Assembly (NCBI GenBank): GCA_023053685.1
Contig: JALIGW010000145.1
Span: 124,001-188,000 of the forward strand
DNA length: 64,000 bases
Reading direction: 5' to 3'
Source: Diadophis punctatus similis
Taxonomy: Eukaryota; Chordata; Lepidosauria; Squamata; Dipsadidae
The position numbers and the translations under genes were made by a program. Each line of letters starts with the position of its first letter. Positions within the stretch are counted from its first letter, which is position 1. The notes beneath the pieces are model-generated. The model did no database searches and was not told the DNA's origin. It saw only the letters and a list, made by a program, of their open reading frames with translations. This document shows, piece after piece, positions 48,640-59,374 of this stretch.

Positions 48640-50626
48640 TCAGAAATGAAAATGAAACACATATTCCTGTTCCCCACAGGCTGGAAAGCCGAATTCTCGC
48701 TTGATTTTTGATTCCGAGCTTTCCCTGAAGAGAAAGCCCAATGTCTAACACGGAATTCGCCTTAGTTCTCAATTCAGCCCAAAAACATCACTTTTGACAA
48801 ACACCTCAGAAATGAAAAAGAAACACATATTCCTGTTCCCCACGGGCTGGAAAGCCGAATTCTCGCTTGATTTTTGATTCCGACCTTTCCCTGAAGAGCT
48901 AGCCCAAGGTGTAACACAGCATTCGCCTTAGGATTCCATTCAGCCCAAAAACATCACTTTTGACAAACACCTCAGAAATGAAAAAGAAAGACATATTCCT
49001 GTTCCCCATGTGCTGGAAAGCCAAATTCTCGCTTGATTTTCGATTCCGAGCCTACCCTGAAGAGCTAGCCGAAAGTCTAACACAGCATTCGCCTTAGGAT
49101 TCAATTCAGCCCAAAAACATCACTTTTGACAAACACCTCAGAAATGAAAAAGAAACACATATTCCTGTTCCCCACGGGCTGGAAAGCCGAATTCTCGCTT
49201 GAATTTTGATTCCGAGCCTACCCTGAAGAGCTAGCCCAAGGTCTAACACAGCATTCGCCTTATTTCTCAATTCAGCCCAAAAACATCACTTTTGACAAAC
49301 ACCTCAGAAATGAAAAAGAAACACATATTCCTGTTCCCCATGTGCTGGAAAGCCGAATTCTCGCTTGATTTTCGATTCCGAGCCTACCCTGAAGAGCTAG
49401 CCCAAAGTCTAACACAGCATTCGCCATAGGACTCAATACAGCCAAAAAACATGACTTTTGACAAACACCTCAGAAATGAAAATGAAACATATATTCCTGT
49501 TCCCCACAGGCTGGAAAGCCGAATTCTCGCTTGATTTTTGATTCCGACCTTTCCCTGAAGAGCTAGCCCAAAGTCTAACACAGCATTCGCCTTAGGACTC
49601 AATACAGCCAAAAAACATGACTTTTGACAAACACCTCAGAAATGAAAAAGAAAGACATATTCCTGTTCCCTACGTGCTGGAAAGCCAAATTCTCGCTTGA
49701 TTTTCGATTCCGAGCCTACCCTGAAGAGCTAGCCGAAAGTCTAACACAGCATTCGCCTTAGGATTCAATTCAGCCCAAAAACATCACTTTTGACAAACAC
49801 CTCAGAAATGAAAAAGAAACACATATTCCCGTTCCCCACAGGCTGGAAAGCTGAATTCTCGCTTGATTTTCGATTCCGAGCCTACCCTGAAGAGCTAGGC
49901 CAAAGTCTAACACAGCATTCGCCTTAGGATTCAATTGTCCAAAAACATCACTTTTGACAAACACCTCAGAAATGAAAAAGAAACACATATTCCTGTTCCC
50001 CACGTGCTGGAAAGCCAAATTCTCGCTTGATTTTCGATTCCGAGCCTACCCTGAAGAGCTAGCCCAAAGTCTAACACAGCATTCGCCTTAGGATTCAATT
50101 CAGCCCAAAAACATCACTTTTGACAAACACCTCAGAAATGAAAAAGAAACACATATTCCTGTTCCCCACAGGCTGGAAAGCCGAATTCTCGCTTGATTTT
50201 TGATTCCGAGCTTTCCCTGAAGAGAAAGCCCAATGTCTAACACGGAATTCGCCTTAGTTCTCAATTCAGCACAAAAACATGACTTTTGACAAACACCTCA
50301 GAAATGAAAAAGAAACACATATTCCTGTTCCCCACGTGCTGGAAAGCCGAATTCTCGCTTGAATTTTGATTCCGAGCCTACCCTGAAGAGCTAGCCCAAA
50401 GTCTAACACAGCATTCGCCTTAGGATTCAATTCAGCCCAAAAACATCACTTTTGACAAACACCTCAGAAATGAAAAAGAAACACATATTCCTGTTCCCCA
50501 TGGGCTGGAAAGCCGAATTCTCGCTTGAATTTTGATTCCGAGCCTACCCTGAAGAGCTAGCCCAAGGTCTAACACAGCATTCGCCTTATTTCTCAATTCA
50601 GCCCAAAAACATCACTTTTGACAAAC
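48640..50626. repeat. Satellite block with 164-bp diagnostic monomer, copy 2
   Basis: Second occurrence of the block above. It lacks the monomer present at about 43265-43430 in copy 1, so the offset changes from 6472 to 6306 bp. The CAATTGTCC marker near 49932 also occurs near 5572 in the left block of the window, tying distant parts of the array together. Confidence 0.85.
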
Positions 50627-53607
50627 ACCTCAGAAATGAAAAAGAAACACATATTCCTGTTCCCCACGTGCTGGAAAGCCAAATTCTCGCTTGATTTTCG
50701 ATTCCGAGCCTACCCTGAAGAGCTAGCCCAAAGTCTAACACAGCATTCGCCTTAGGACTCAATTCAGTCCAAAAACATCACTTTTGACAAACACCTCAGA
50801 AATGAAAATGAAACACATATTCCTATTCCCCACAGGCTGGAAAGCCGAATTCTCGCTTGATTTTTGATTCCGACCTTTCCCTGAAGAGCTAGCCTAATGT
50901 ATAACACGGAATTCGCCTTAGTTCTCAATTCAGCCAAAAAACATCACTTTTGACAAACACATCAGAAATGAAAAAGAAACACATATTCCTGTTCCCCACG
51001 TGCTGGAAAGCTGAATTCTCGCTTGAATTTTGATTCCCAGCCTACCCTGAAGAGCTAGCCCAAAGTCTAACACAGCATTCGCCTTAGGACTCAATACAGC
51101 CAAAAAACATGACTTTTGACAAACACCTCAGAAATGAAAATGAAACACATATTCCTGTTCCCCACAGGCTGGAAAGCCGAATTCTCGCTTGATTTTTGAT
51201 TCCGACCTTTCCCTGAAGAGCTAGCCCAATGTCTAACACGGAATTCGCCTTAGTTCTCAATTCAGCCAAAAAACATCACTTTTGACAAACACCTCAGAAA
51301 TGAAAAAGAAACACATATTCCTGTTCCCCACGTGCTGGAAAGCCGAATTCTCGTTTGAATTTTGATTCCGAGCCTACCCTGAAGAGCTAGCCCAAAGTCT
51401 AACACAGCATTCGCCTTAGGACTCAATGCAGCCAAAAAACATGACTTTTGACAAACACCTCAGAAATGAAAATGAAACACATATTCCTGTTCCCCACAGG
51501 CTGGAAACCCGAATTCTCGCTTGATTTTTCATTCCGAGCTTTCCCTGAAGAGAAAACCCAATGTCTAACACGGAATTCGCCTTAGTTCTCAATTCAGCCC
51601 AAAAACATCACTTTTGACAAACACCTCAGAAATGAAAAAGAAACACATATTCCTGTTCCCCACATGCTGGAAAGCCGAATTCTCGCTTGATTTTTGATTC
51701 CGACCTTTCCCTGAAGAGCTAGCCCAAGGTCTAACACAGCATTCGCCTTAGGATTCCATTCAGCCCAAAAACATCACTTTTGACAAACACCTCAGAAATG
51801 AAAAAGAAAGACATATTCCTGTTCCCCACGTGCTGGAAAGCCAAATTCTCGCTTGATTTTCGATTCCGAGCCTACCCTGAAGAGCTAGCCGAAAGTCTAA
51901 CACAGCATTCGTCTTAGGATTCAATTCAGCCCAAAAACATCACTTTTGACAAACACCTCAGAAATGAAAAAGAAACACATATTCCTGTTCCCCACGGGCT
52001 GGAAAGCCGAATTCTCGCTTGAATTTTGATTCCGAGCCTACCCTGAAGAGCTAGCCCAAGGTCTAACACAGCATTCGCCTTATTTCTCAATTCAGCCCAA
52101 AAACATCACTTTTGACAAACACCTCAGAAATGAAAAAGAAACACATATTCCTGTTCCCCACGTGCTGGAAAGCCAAATTCTCGCTTGATTTTCGATTCCG
52201 AGCCTACCCTGAAGAGCTAGCCCAAAGTCTAACACAGCATTCGCCTTAGGACTCAATTCAGTCCAAAAACATCACTTTTGACAAACACCTCAGAAATGAA
52301 AATGAAACACATATTCCTATTCCCCACAGGCTGGAAAGCCGAATTCTCGCTTGATTTTTGATTCCGACCTTTCCCTGAAGAGCTAGCCTAATGTATAACA
52401 CGGAATTCGCCTTAGTTCTCAATTCAGCCAAAAAACATCACTTTTGACAAACACATCAGAAATGAAAAAGAAACACATATTCCTGTTCCCCACGTGCTGG
52501 AAAGCTGAATTCTCGCTTGAATTTTGATTCCCAGCCTACCCTGAAGAGCTAGCCCAAAGTCTAACACAGCATTCGCCTTAGGACTCAATACAGCCAAAAA
52601 ACATGACTTTTGACAAACACCTCAGAAATGAAAATGAAACACATATTCCTGTTCCCCACAGGCTGGAAAGCCGAATTCTCGCTTGATTTTTGATTCCGAC
52701 CTTTCCCTGAAGAGCTAGCCCAATGTCTAACACGGAATTCGCCTTAGTTCTCAATTCAGCCAAAAAACATCACTTTTGACAAACACCTCAGAAATGAAAA
52801 AGAAACACATATTCCTGTTCCCCACGTGCTGGAAAGCCGAATTCTCGTTTGAATTTTGATTCCGAGCCTACCCTGAAGAGCTAGCCCAAAGTCTAACACA
52901 GCATTCGCCTTAGGACTCAATGCAGCCAAAAAACATGACTTTTGACAAACACCTCAGAAATGAAAATGAAACACATATTCCTGTTCCCCACAGGCTGGAA
53001 ACCCGAATTCTCGCTTGATTTTTCATTCCGAGCTTTCCCTGAAGAGAAAGCCCAATGTCTAACACGGAATTCGCCTTAGTTCTCAATTCAGCCCAAAAAC
53101 ATCACTTTTGACAAACACCTCAGAAATGAAAAAGAAACACATATTCCTGTTCCCCACATGCTGGAAAGCCGAATTCTCGCTTGATTTTTGATTCCGACCT
53201 TTCCCTGAAGAGCTAGCCCAAGGTCTAACACAGCATTCGCCTTAGGATTCCATTCAGCCCAAAAACATCACTTTTGACAAACACCTCAGAAATGAAAAAG
53301 AAAGACATATTCCTGTTCCCCACGTGCTGGAAAGCCAAATTCTCGCTTGATTTTCGATTCCGAGCCTACCCTGAAGAGCTAGCCGAAAGTCTAACACAGC
53401 ATTCGTCTTAGGATTCAATTCAGCCCAAAAACATCACTTTTGACAAACACCTCAGAAATGAAAAAGAAACACATATTCCTGTTCCCCACGGGCTGGAAAG
53501 CCGAATTCTCGCTTGAATTTTGATTCCGAGCCTACCCTGAAGAGCTAGCCCAAGGTCTAACACAGCATTCGCCTTATTTCTCAATTCAGCCCAAAAACAT
53601 CACTTTT
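50620..53607. repeat. Tandem duplication of a 9-monomer block (1494 bp x 2)
   Basis: About 50620-52113 and 52114-53607 match at 1494 bp (9 x 166). Shared markers: GGACTCAATTCAGTCC (50757, 52251), GAGCTAGCCTAATGTATAAC (50887, 52381), GGACTCAATGCAGCC and GCTGGAAACCCG. One difference is GAGAAAACCC near 51551 against GAGAAAGCCC near 53045. Confidence 0.86.
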
Positions 53608-53905
53608 GACAAACACCTCAGAAATGAAAATGAAACACATAATCCTGTTCCCCACAGGCTGGAAAGCCGAATTCTCGCTTGATTTTTGATTCCGACCTTT
53701 CCCTGAAGAGCTAGCCCAAAGTCTAACACAGCATTCGCCTTAGGATTCAATTCAATCCAAAAACATCACTTTTGACAAACACCTCAGAAATGAAAAAGAA
53801 ACACATATTCCTGTTCCCCACATGCTGGAAAGCCGAATTCTCGCTTGATTTTCGATTCCGAGCCTACCCTGAAGAGCTAGCCCAAAGTCTAACACAGCAT
53901 TCGCC

Positions 53906-56468
53906 TTAGGACTCAATACAGCCAAAAAACATGACTTTTGACAAACACCTCAGAAATGAAAATGAAACACATATTCCTGTTCCCCACAGGCTGGAAAGCC
54001 AACTTCTCGCTTGATTTTTGATTCCGACCTTTCCCTGAAGAGCTAGCCCAAAGTCTAACACAGCATTCGCCTTAGGACGCAATACAGCCAAAAAACATGA
54101 CTTTTGACAAACACATCAGAAATGAAAATGAAACACATATTCCTGTTCCCCACAGGCTGGAAAGCTGAATTCTCGCTTTATTTTCGATTCCGAGCCTACC
54201 CTGAAGAGCTAGCCCAAAGTCTAACACAGCATTCGCCTTAGGATTCAATTCAGTCCAAAAACATCACTTTTCACAAACACCTCAGAAATGAAAATGAAAC
54301 ACATATTCCTGTTCCCCACAGGCTGGAAAGCCGAATTCTCGCTTGATTTTTGATTCCGACCTTTCCATGAAGAGCTAGCCCAAGGTCTAAGACAGCATTC
54401 GCCTTATTTCTCAATTCAGCACAAAAACATCACTTTTGACAAACACCTCAGAAATGAAAAAGAAACACATATTCCTGTTCCCCACGGGCTGGAAAGCCGA
54501 ATTCTCACTTTATTTTCGATTCCGAGCCTACCCTGAAGAGCTAGCCCAAAGTCTAACACAGCATTCGCCTTAGGATTCAATTCAGTCCAAAAACATCACT
54601 TTTGACAAACACCTCAGAAATGAAAATGAAACACATATTCCTGTTCCCCACAGGCTGGAAAGCCGAATTCTCTCTTGATTTTTGATTCCAACCTTTCCCT
54701 GAAGAGCTAGCCCAAAGTCTAACACAGCATTCGCCTTAGGACTCAATACAGCCAAAAAACATGACTTTTGACAAACACCTCAGAAATGAAAATGAAACAC
54801 ATATTCCTGTTCCCCACAGGCTGGAAAGCCGAATTCTCGCTTGATTTTTGATTCTGAGCTTTCCCTGAAGAGAAAGCCCAATGTCTAACACGGAATTCGC
54901 CTTAGTTCTCAATTCAGCCCAAAAACATCAATTTTGACAAACACCTCAGAAATGAAAAAGAAACACATATTCCTGTTCCCCACGTGCTGGAAAGCTGAAT
55001 TCTCGCTTGAATTTTGATTCCGAGCCTACCCTGAAGAGCTAGCCCAAAGTCTAACACAGCATTCGCCTTAGGACTCAATACAGCCAAAAAACATGACTTT
55101 TGACAAACACCTCAGAAATGAAAATGAAACACATATTCCTGTTCCCCACAGGCTGGAAAGCCGAATTCTCGCTTGATTTTTGATTCCGAGCTTTCCCTGA
55201 AGAGAAAGCCCAATGTCTAACACGGAATTCGCCTTAGTTCTCAATTCAGCCCAAAAACATCACTTTTGACAAACACCTCAGAAATGAAAAAGAAACACAT
55301 ATTCCTGTTCCCCACGGGCTGGAAAGCCGAATTCTCGCTTGATTTTTGATTCCGACCTTTCCCTGAAGAGCTAGCCCAAGGTGTAACACAGCATTCGCCT
55401 TAGGATTCCATTCAGCCCAAAAACATCACTTTTGACAAACACCTCAGAAATGAAAAAGAAAGACATATTCCTGTTCCCCATGTGCTGGAGAGCCAAATTC
55501 TCGCTTGATTTTCGATTCCGAGCCTACCCTGAAGAGCTAGCCGAAAGTCTAACACAGCATTCGCCTTAGGACTCAATACAGCCAAAAAACATGACTTTTG
55601 ACAAACACCTCAGAAATGAAAATGAAACACATATTCCTGTTCCCCACAGGCTGGAAAGCCAACTTCTCGCTTGATTTTTGATTCCGACCTTTCCCTGAAG
55701 AGCTAGCCCAAAGTCTAACACAGCATTCGCCTTAGGACGCAATACAGCCAAAAAACATGACTTTTGACAAACACATCAGAAATGAAAATGAAACACATAT
55801 TCCTGTTCCCCACAGGCTGGAAAGCTGAATTCTCGCTTTATTTTCGATTCCGAGCCTACCCTGAAGAGCTAGCCCAAAGTCTAACACAGCATTCGCCTTA
55901 GGATTCAATTCAGTCCAAAAACATCACTTTTCACAAACACCTCAGAAATGAAAATGAAACACATATTCCTGTTCCCCACAGGCTGGAAAGCCGAATTCTC
56001 GCTTGATTTTTGATTCCGACCTTTCCATGAAGAGCTAGCCCAAGGTCTAAGACAGCATTCGCCTTATTTCTCAATTCAGCACAAAAACATCACTTTTGAC
56101 AAACACCTCAGAAATGAAAAAGAAACACATATTCCTGTTCCCCACGGGCTGGAAAGCCGAATTCTCACTTTATTTTCGATTCCGAGCCTACCCTGAAGAG
56201 CTAGCCCAAAGTCTAACACAGCATTCGCCTTAGGATTCAATTCAGTCCAAAAACATCACTTTTGACAAACACCTCAGAAATGAAAATGAAACACATATTC
56301 CTGTTCCCCACAGGCTGGAAAGCCGAATTCTCTCTTGATTTTTGATTCCAACCTTTCCCTGAAGAGCTAGCCCAAAGTCTAACACAGCATTCGCCTTAGG
56401 ACTCAATACAGCCAAAAAACATGACTTTTGACAAACACCTCAGAAATGAAAATGAAACACATATTCCT
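53906..56468. repeat. 10-monomer offset duplication (1660 bp)
   Basis: 53906 to about 54808 repeats at 55566 to about 56468 (1660 bp = 10 x 166). Markers: GCCAACTTCTCGC, CACTTTTCACAAAC, GTCTAAGACAGC and GATTCCAACC. After 56468 the sequence switches to the GAGCTAGCCTAATG class. Confidence 0.82.
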
Positions 56469-57066
56469 ATTCCCCACAGGCTGGAAAGCCGAATTCTCGC
56501 TTGATTTTTGATTCCGACCTTTCCCTGAAGAGCTAGCCTAATGTATAACACGGAATTCGCCTTAGTTCTCAATTCAGCCAAAAAACATCACTTTTGACAA
56601 ACACATCAGAAATGAAAAAGAAACACATATTCCTGTTCCCCACGTGCTGGAAAGCTGAATTCTCGCTTGAATTTTGATTCCCAGCCTACCCTGAAGAGCT
56701 AGCCCAAAGTCTAACACAGCATTCGCCTTAGGACTCAATACAGCCAAAAAACATGACTTTTGACAAACACCTCAGAAATGAAAATGAAACACATATTCCT
56801 GTTCCCCACAGGCTGGAAAGCCGAATTCTCGCTTGATTTTTGATTCCGACCTTTCCCTGAAGAGCTAGCCCAATGTCTAACACGGAATTCGCCTTAGTTC
56901 TCAATTCAGCCAAAAAACATCACTTTTGACAAACACCTCAGAAATGAAAAAGAAACACATATTCCTGTTCCCCACGTGCTGGAAAGCCGAATTCTCGTTT
57001 GAATTTTGATTCCGAGCCTACCCTGAAGAGCTAGCCCAAAGTCTAACACAGCATTCGCCTTAGGAC

Positions 57067-57071
57067 TCAAT
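57067..57071. repeat. Target-site duplication (left), TCAAT
   Basis: Five bases TCAAT immediately before the left LTR are repeated directly after the right LTR. Joining the satellite across the element gives the normal GGACTCAATGCAGCC monomer class. Confidence 0.95.
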
Positions 57072-57410
57072 TGTTAGGAAGAGAATTACTCTCCTCAGAG
57101 GCGATGGATCGGGCTTCCCTTTTGAAGACATTGTTACTTAGAAAATAAAGCCCGAGATTCAAATACTAATAAACAAAATATTTATTTCAGTAGAAAAATA
57201 ATAAAGAATTCTTATTAGGACTACATTGTATCGGCTAAGAAAATAAAACAGTTCTACCTTCGGTAGAGATGGCGATGAGAAAAGGGAAAGGAGTTGACCT
57301 CAGGAATGTAGACATGCGTACTAGAATATATCATACGTCTGTCTGACCATAGATATAATAACACAGTAGAACATAGAGATGCATAAACTGACAATATTCA
57401 CATCGTGACA
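57072..57410 (-). repeat. 3' LTR of the copia element (left LTR)
   Basis: 339 bp. On the plus strand it starts TGTTAGGAAGAG and ends ATCGTGACA, so on the element's strand it runs TGTCACG...CCTAACA with the usual TG...CA ends. By eye it has no difference from the right LTR. On the element's strand it has an AATAAA at 57181-57186, a candidate poly(A) signal. Confidence 0.95.
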
Positions 57411-57420
57411 CCCCTTCTTT
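57411..57420 (-). other. Polypurine tract
   Basis: AAAGAAGGGG on the minus strand, directly upstream of the 3' LTR, the position and composition expected for the plus-strand DNA primer. Confidence 0.9.
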
Positions 57421-57443
57421 GTCAGTTGGGCTAATATAATGTG

Positions 57444-59357
57444 TCACTCAACACACAGTAAATATCTTAAGTAATCATGCTGAGCAATAGGTAATGGTTT
57501 GTTCAGAATGTCAGCTATCTGATATTTTGTTGGCACATATTCTAACTTTATGAGACCTTGTCTTACTGACTCTCTAACATTCTTGTAACGTATGTCAATG
57601 TGTCTGGACCTTGAACCTGTGAAGTGAGTCCTGGAAATGTAAACTACTGATTGATTGTCTTCCATCACGGTGATCGGTTTTTCGGGCTTCGTCCAGATAT
57701 CTGTAACTAAGGCATCGAACCAGGTTAAAAAGTTACATGCATCAGACACACATGCATACTCTGCTTCAGTTGATGAGCAGGAAATAAAACTTTGTTTTCT
57801 TACGTTCCAGTAAACTGGACATCCATTCAGGAACACTATGTAACCTGATGTGCTTTTTCTTGATTCTTTATCACTTGCCCAATCTGCATCTGTATAACAA
57901 TACATGTCAGCAAAATCTATATGTTCTGGTTCTAGCTTCAATTTGAATTGTTTTGTGTGTATCAAGTATCTCAATAACTTCTTAATACATGACCAGTGAA
58001 ACTCTGTTGCTTTGCCTACATGTCTTGAAAGTAAATTAACACTAAGTGCTATGTCTGGTCTAGTCCATCCACTAATGTAAAGTAGTGAACCAATTACTGA
58101 ACGATAAAGTGTTTGATCCTTGAACTCAGGACTATATGCATCTTTCAAATTGTGAAAATCAGTTTGCATAGGTGTTTGTGTAGGCGTTGCATCTGTCATG
58201 TTGCATTGATGCAAAAGTTGGTCTATCTTAGCTTCTTGTGAAAGGCTAAACCCCTTCTGTGTCTTTTCAATGTGAACTCCTAAATATTCATTGATGTGTC
58301 CTAATGATTTCAATGTGAAGTATTTCTGCAAACCTTTAACAAAATTCTCACTCATGCGTATGTTTGGACCAATGTAAACAATGTCATCAACATAAACAAG
58401 AACAATTTCATTAATATTTCCATACCTTTTTGTGAACACGCATTCATCAGTGTCGGACTTAATAAAGCCCATTAAATTTAGTTTGTCTTTTAGACATGTG
58501 TACCACATCAGACCTGATTGTTTCAGACCATAGAGACTTTTGTTTAGGAACCAGGTATCCCCTTCTCGGTCCCGGAAGCCGGGAGCGGACCTGACGTAGA
58601 TTTCTTCATCTAGATCAGCATGTAGGTAAGCTGTTTCAACATCAAATTGGAAAACTTCAAGTCCAAGGATAGAAGCAGTGGTTAGAGCAATTTTCACACT
58701 TTCAGTTCGCACTGTAGGTGAATAAGTGTTTGTGTAATCTTCAGGATAGCTTTGTGCGAAACCTTGTGCGACAAGTCTTGCTTTGTATAATAATTCACCA
58801 TCTGGCTTTTGTTTGATTTTGTAGACCCATCTTGTGCCAATGACTTTTTTGTGTGTTGGAGGTGTTGCAGATGTGTACACTTTGAGTTTCTGCAAACTAT
58901 CCATCTCAACTTGCATGGCTTCATACCATTTTTGTTGTTCATCTTCAGAAAGATATTTAATTTGTGAAAAGTTCTCCGGTGGGAGTGTAACATTACAGAT
59001 CAATGGCGATGGTGTGTTTGTCAATTGCATTGTGTATCTCTTTGGTGGAATACCTTTTGTAGTTCTCTTGGAACGTCTCGGGACGATTGTCCAGTCGTCT
59101 TTCTTGTTGTTCACATCTCCATCAGCGTCGCTAGCTTCAGCATCCACGGCGTTGTAGGATGGGATATTAGGTGATGAACGTTGGTCATCTGGTTGCACTG
59201 TATCAACAATTTCAGTTCTAGGGAAATAAACTCCAGGGTCATTAGAATGTATCCTGGACCAATCTGTATCTTCTTCAAAATTAGCTGAATTAGAAATTGT
59301 TATCACATTGTGAGAGTCAATGAATCTTCCCCATTTAGAATTACTATCAACACCCAT
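57444..59357 (-). CDS. pol: Copia Pol, C-terminal part: reverse transcriptase and RNase H
   Basis: 637 codons from the first ATG; the frame is open further upstream, so this ATG is probably internal to a longer Pol. Residues 1-30 match the end of the copia integrase C-terminal region (SNSKWGRF, NSANFEED). RT spans about 160-430: TRWVYKIKQKPDGE, KARLVAQGF, FDVETAYLHADL (catalytic D239), SLYGLKQ, and YVDD at 322-325. Then GSLLYISGWTRPDIA, a connection, and RNase H with YTDADWAS (D490), SSTEAEY (E531, E533), MEDNQS (D567) and SRHIDIRYKNVR at 584-595. All catalytic residues are present and no stop interrupts them. The stop lies about 24 bp before the polypurine tract. In the cell it would copy the element's RNA inside virus-like particles. 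It lies -1 relative to the upstream Gag-PR-IN frame. Confidence 0.95.
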   Translation of the reverse strand: MGVDSNSKWGRFIDSHNVITISNSANFEEDTDWSRIHSNDPGVYFPRTEIVDTVQPDDQRSSPNIPSYNAVDAEASDADGDVNNKKDDWTIVPRRSKRTTKGIPPKRYTMQLTNTPSPLICNVTLPPENFSQIKYLSEDEQQKWYEAMQVEMDSLQKLKVYTSATPPTHKKVIGTRWVYKIKQKPDGELLYKARLVAQGFAQSYPEDYTNTYSPTVRTESVKIALTTASILGLEVFQFDVETAYLHADLDEEIYVRSAPGFRDREGDTWFLNKSLYGLKQSGLMWYTCLKDKLNLMGFIKSDTDECVFTKRYGNINEIVLVYVDDIVYIGPNIRMSENFVKGLQKYFTLKSLGHINEYLGVHIEKTQKGFSLSQEAKIDQLLHQCNMTDATPTQTPMQTDFHNLKDAYSPEFKDQTLYRSVIGSLLYISGWTRPDIALSVNLLSRHVGKATEFHWSCIKKLLRYLIHTKQFKLKLEPEHIDFADMYCYTDADWASDKESRKSTSGYIVFLNGCPVYWNVRKQSFISCSSTEAEYACVSDACNFLTWFDALVTDIWTKPEKPITVMEDNQSVVYISRTHFTGSRSRHIDIRYKNVRESVRQGLIKLEYVPTKYQIADILNKPLPIAQHDYLRYLLCVE

Positions 59358-59374
59358 ATATCTTAGTCTCTTTG

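Larger units (their letters stand above)
24908..57071. repeat. 166-bp satellite array, main block (about 194 monomers)
   Basis: Uninterrupted satellite of 32,164 bp. All spacings I could check are multiples of 166, or 2 bp less where a 164-bp monomer intervenes. It holds many nested duplications (listed separately) and blocks of 1 to 2 kb that recur many kilobases apart. Typical class markers are GGACTCAATACAGCC, GGATTCAATTCAGTCC, GGATTCCATTCAGCC, TTATTTCTCAATTC and TTAGTTCTCAATTC. There is no gene, transposon or unique sequence in it until the copia element. Confidence 0.97.

Noticed and set aside
3073..56913. Recurrent minus-strand open frame of about 61 codons (starting MAVLSPKANAV or MAELRTKANSV) and plus-strand frames of about 80 codons in the satellite
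   Set aside because: They span just over one monomer and recur because the DNA recurs. 166 is not a multiple of 3, so the frame rotates and stops follow. The plus-strand ones begin at TTG, not ATG. No codon-level conservation independent of the DNA repeat is seen.
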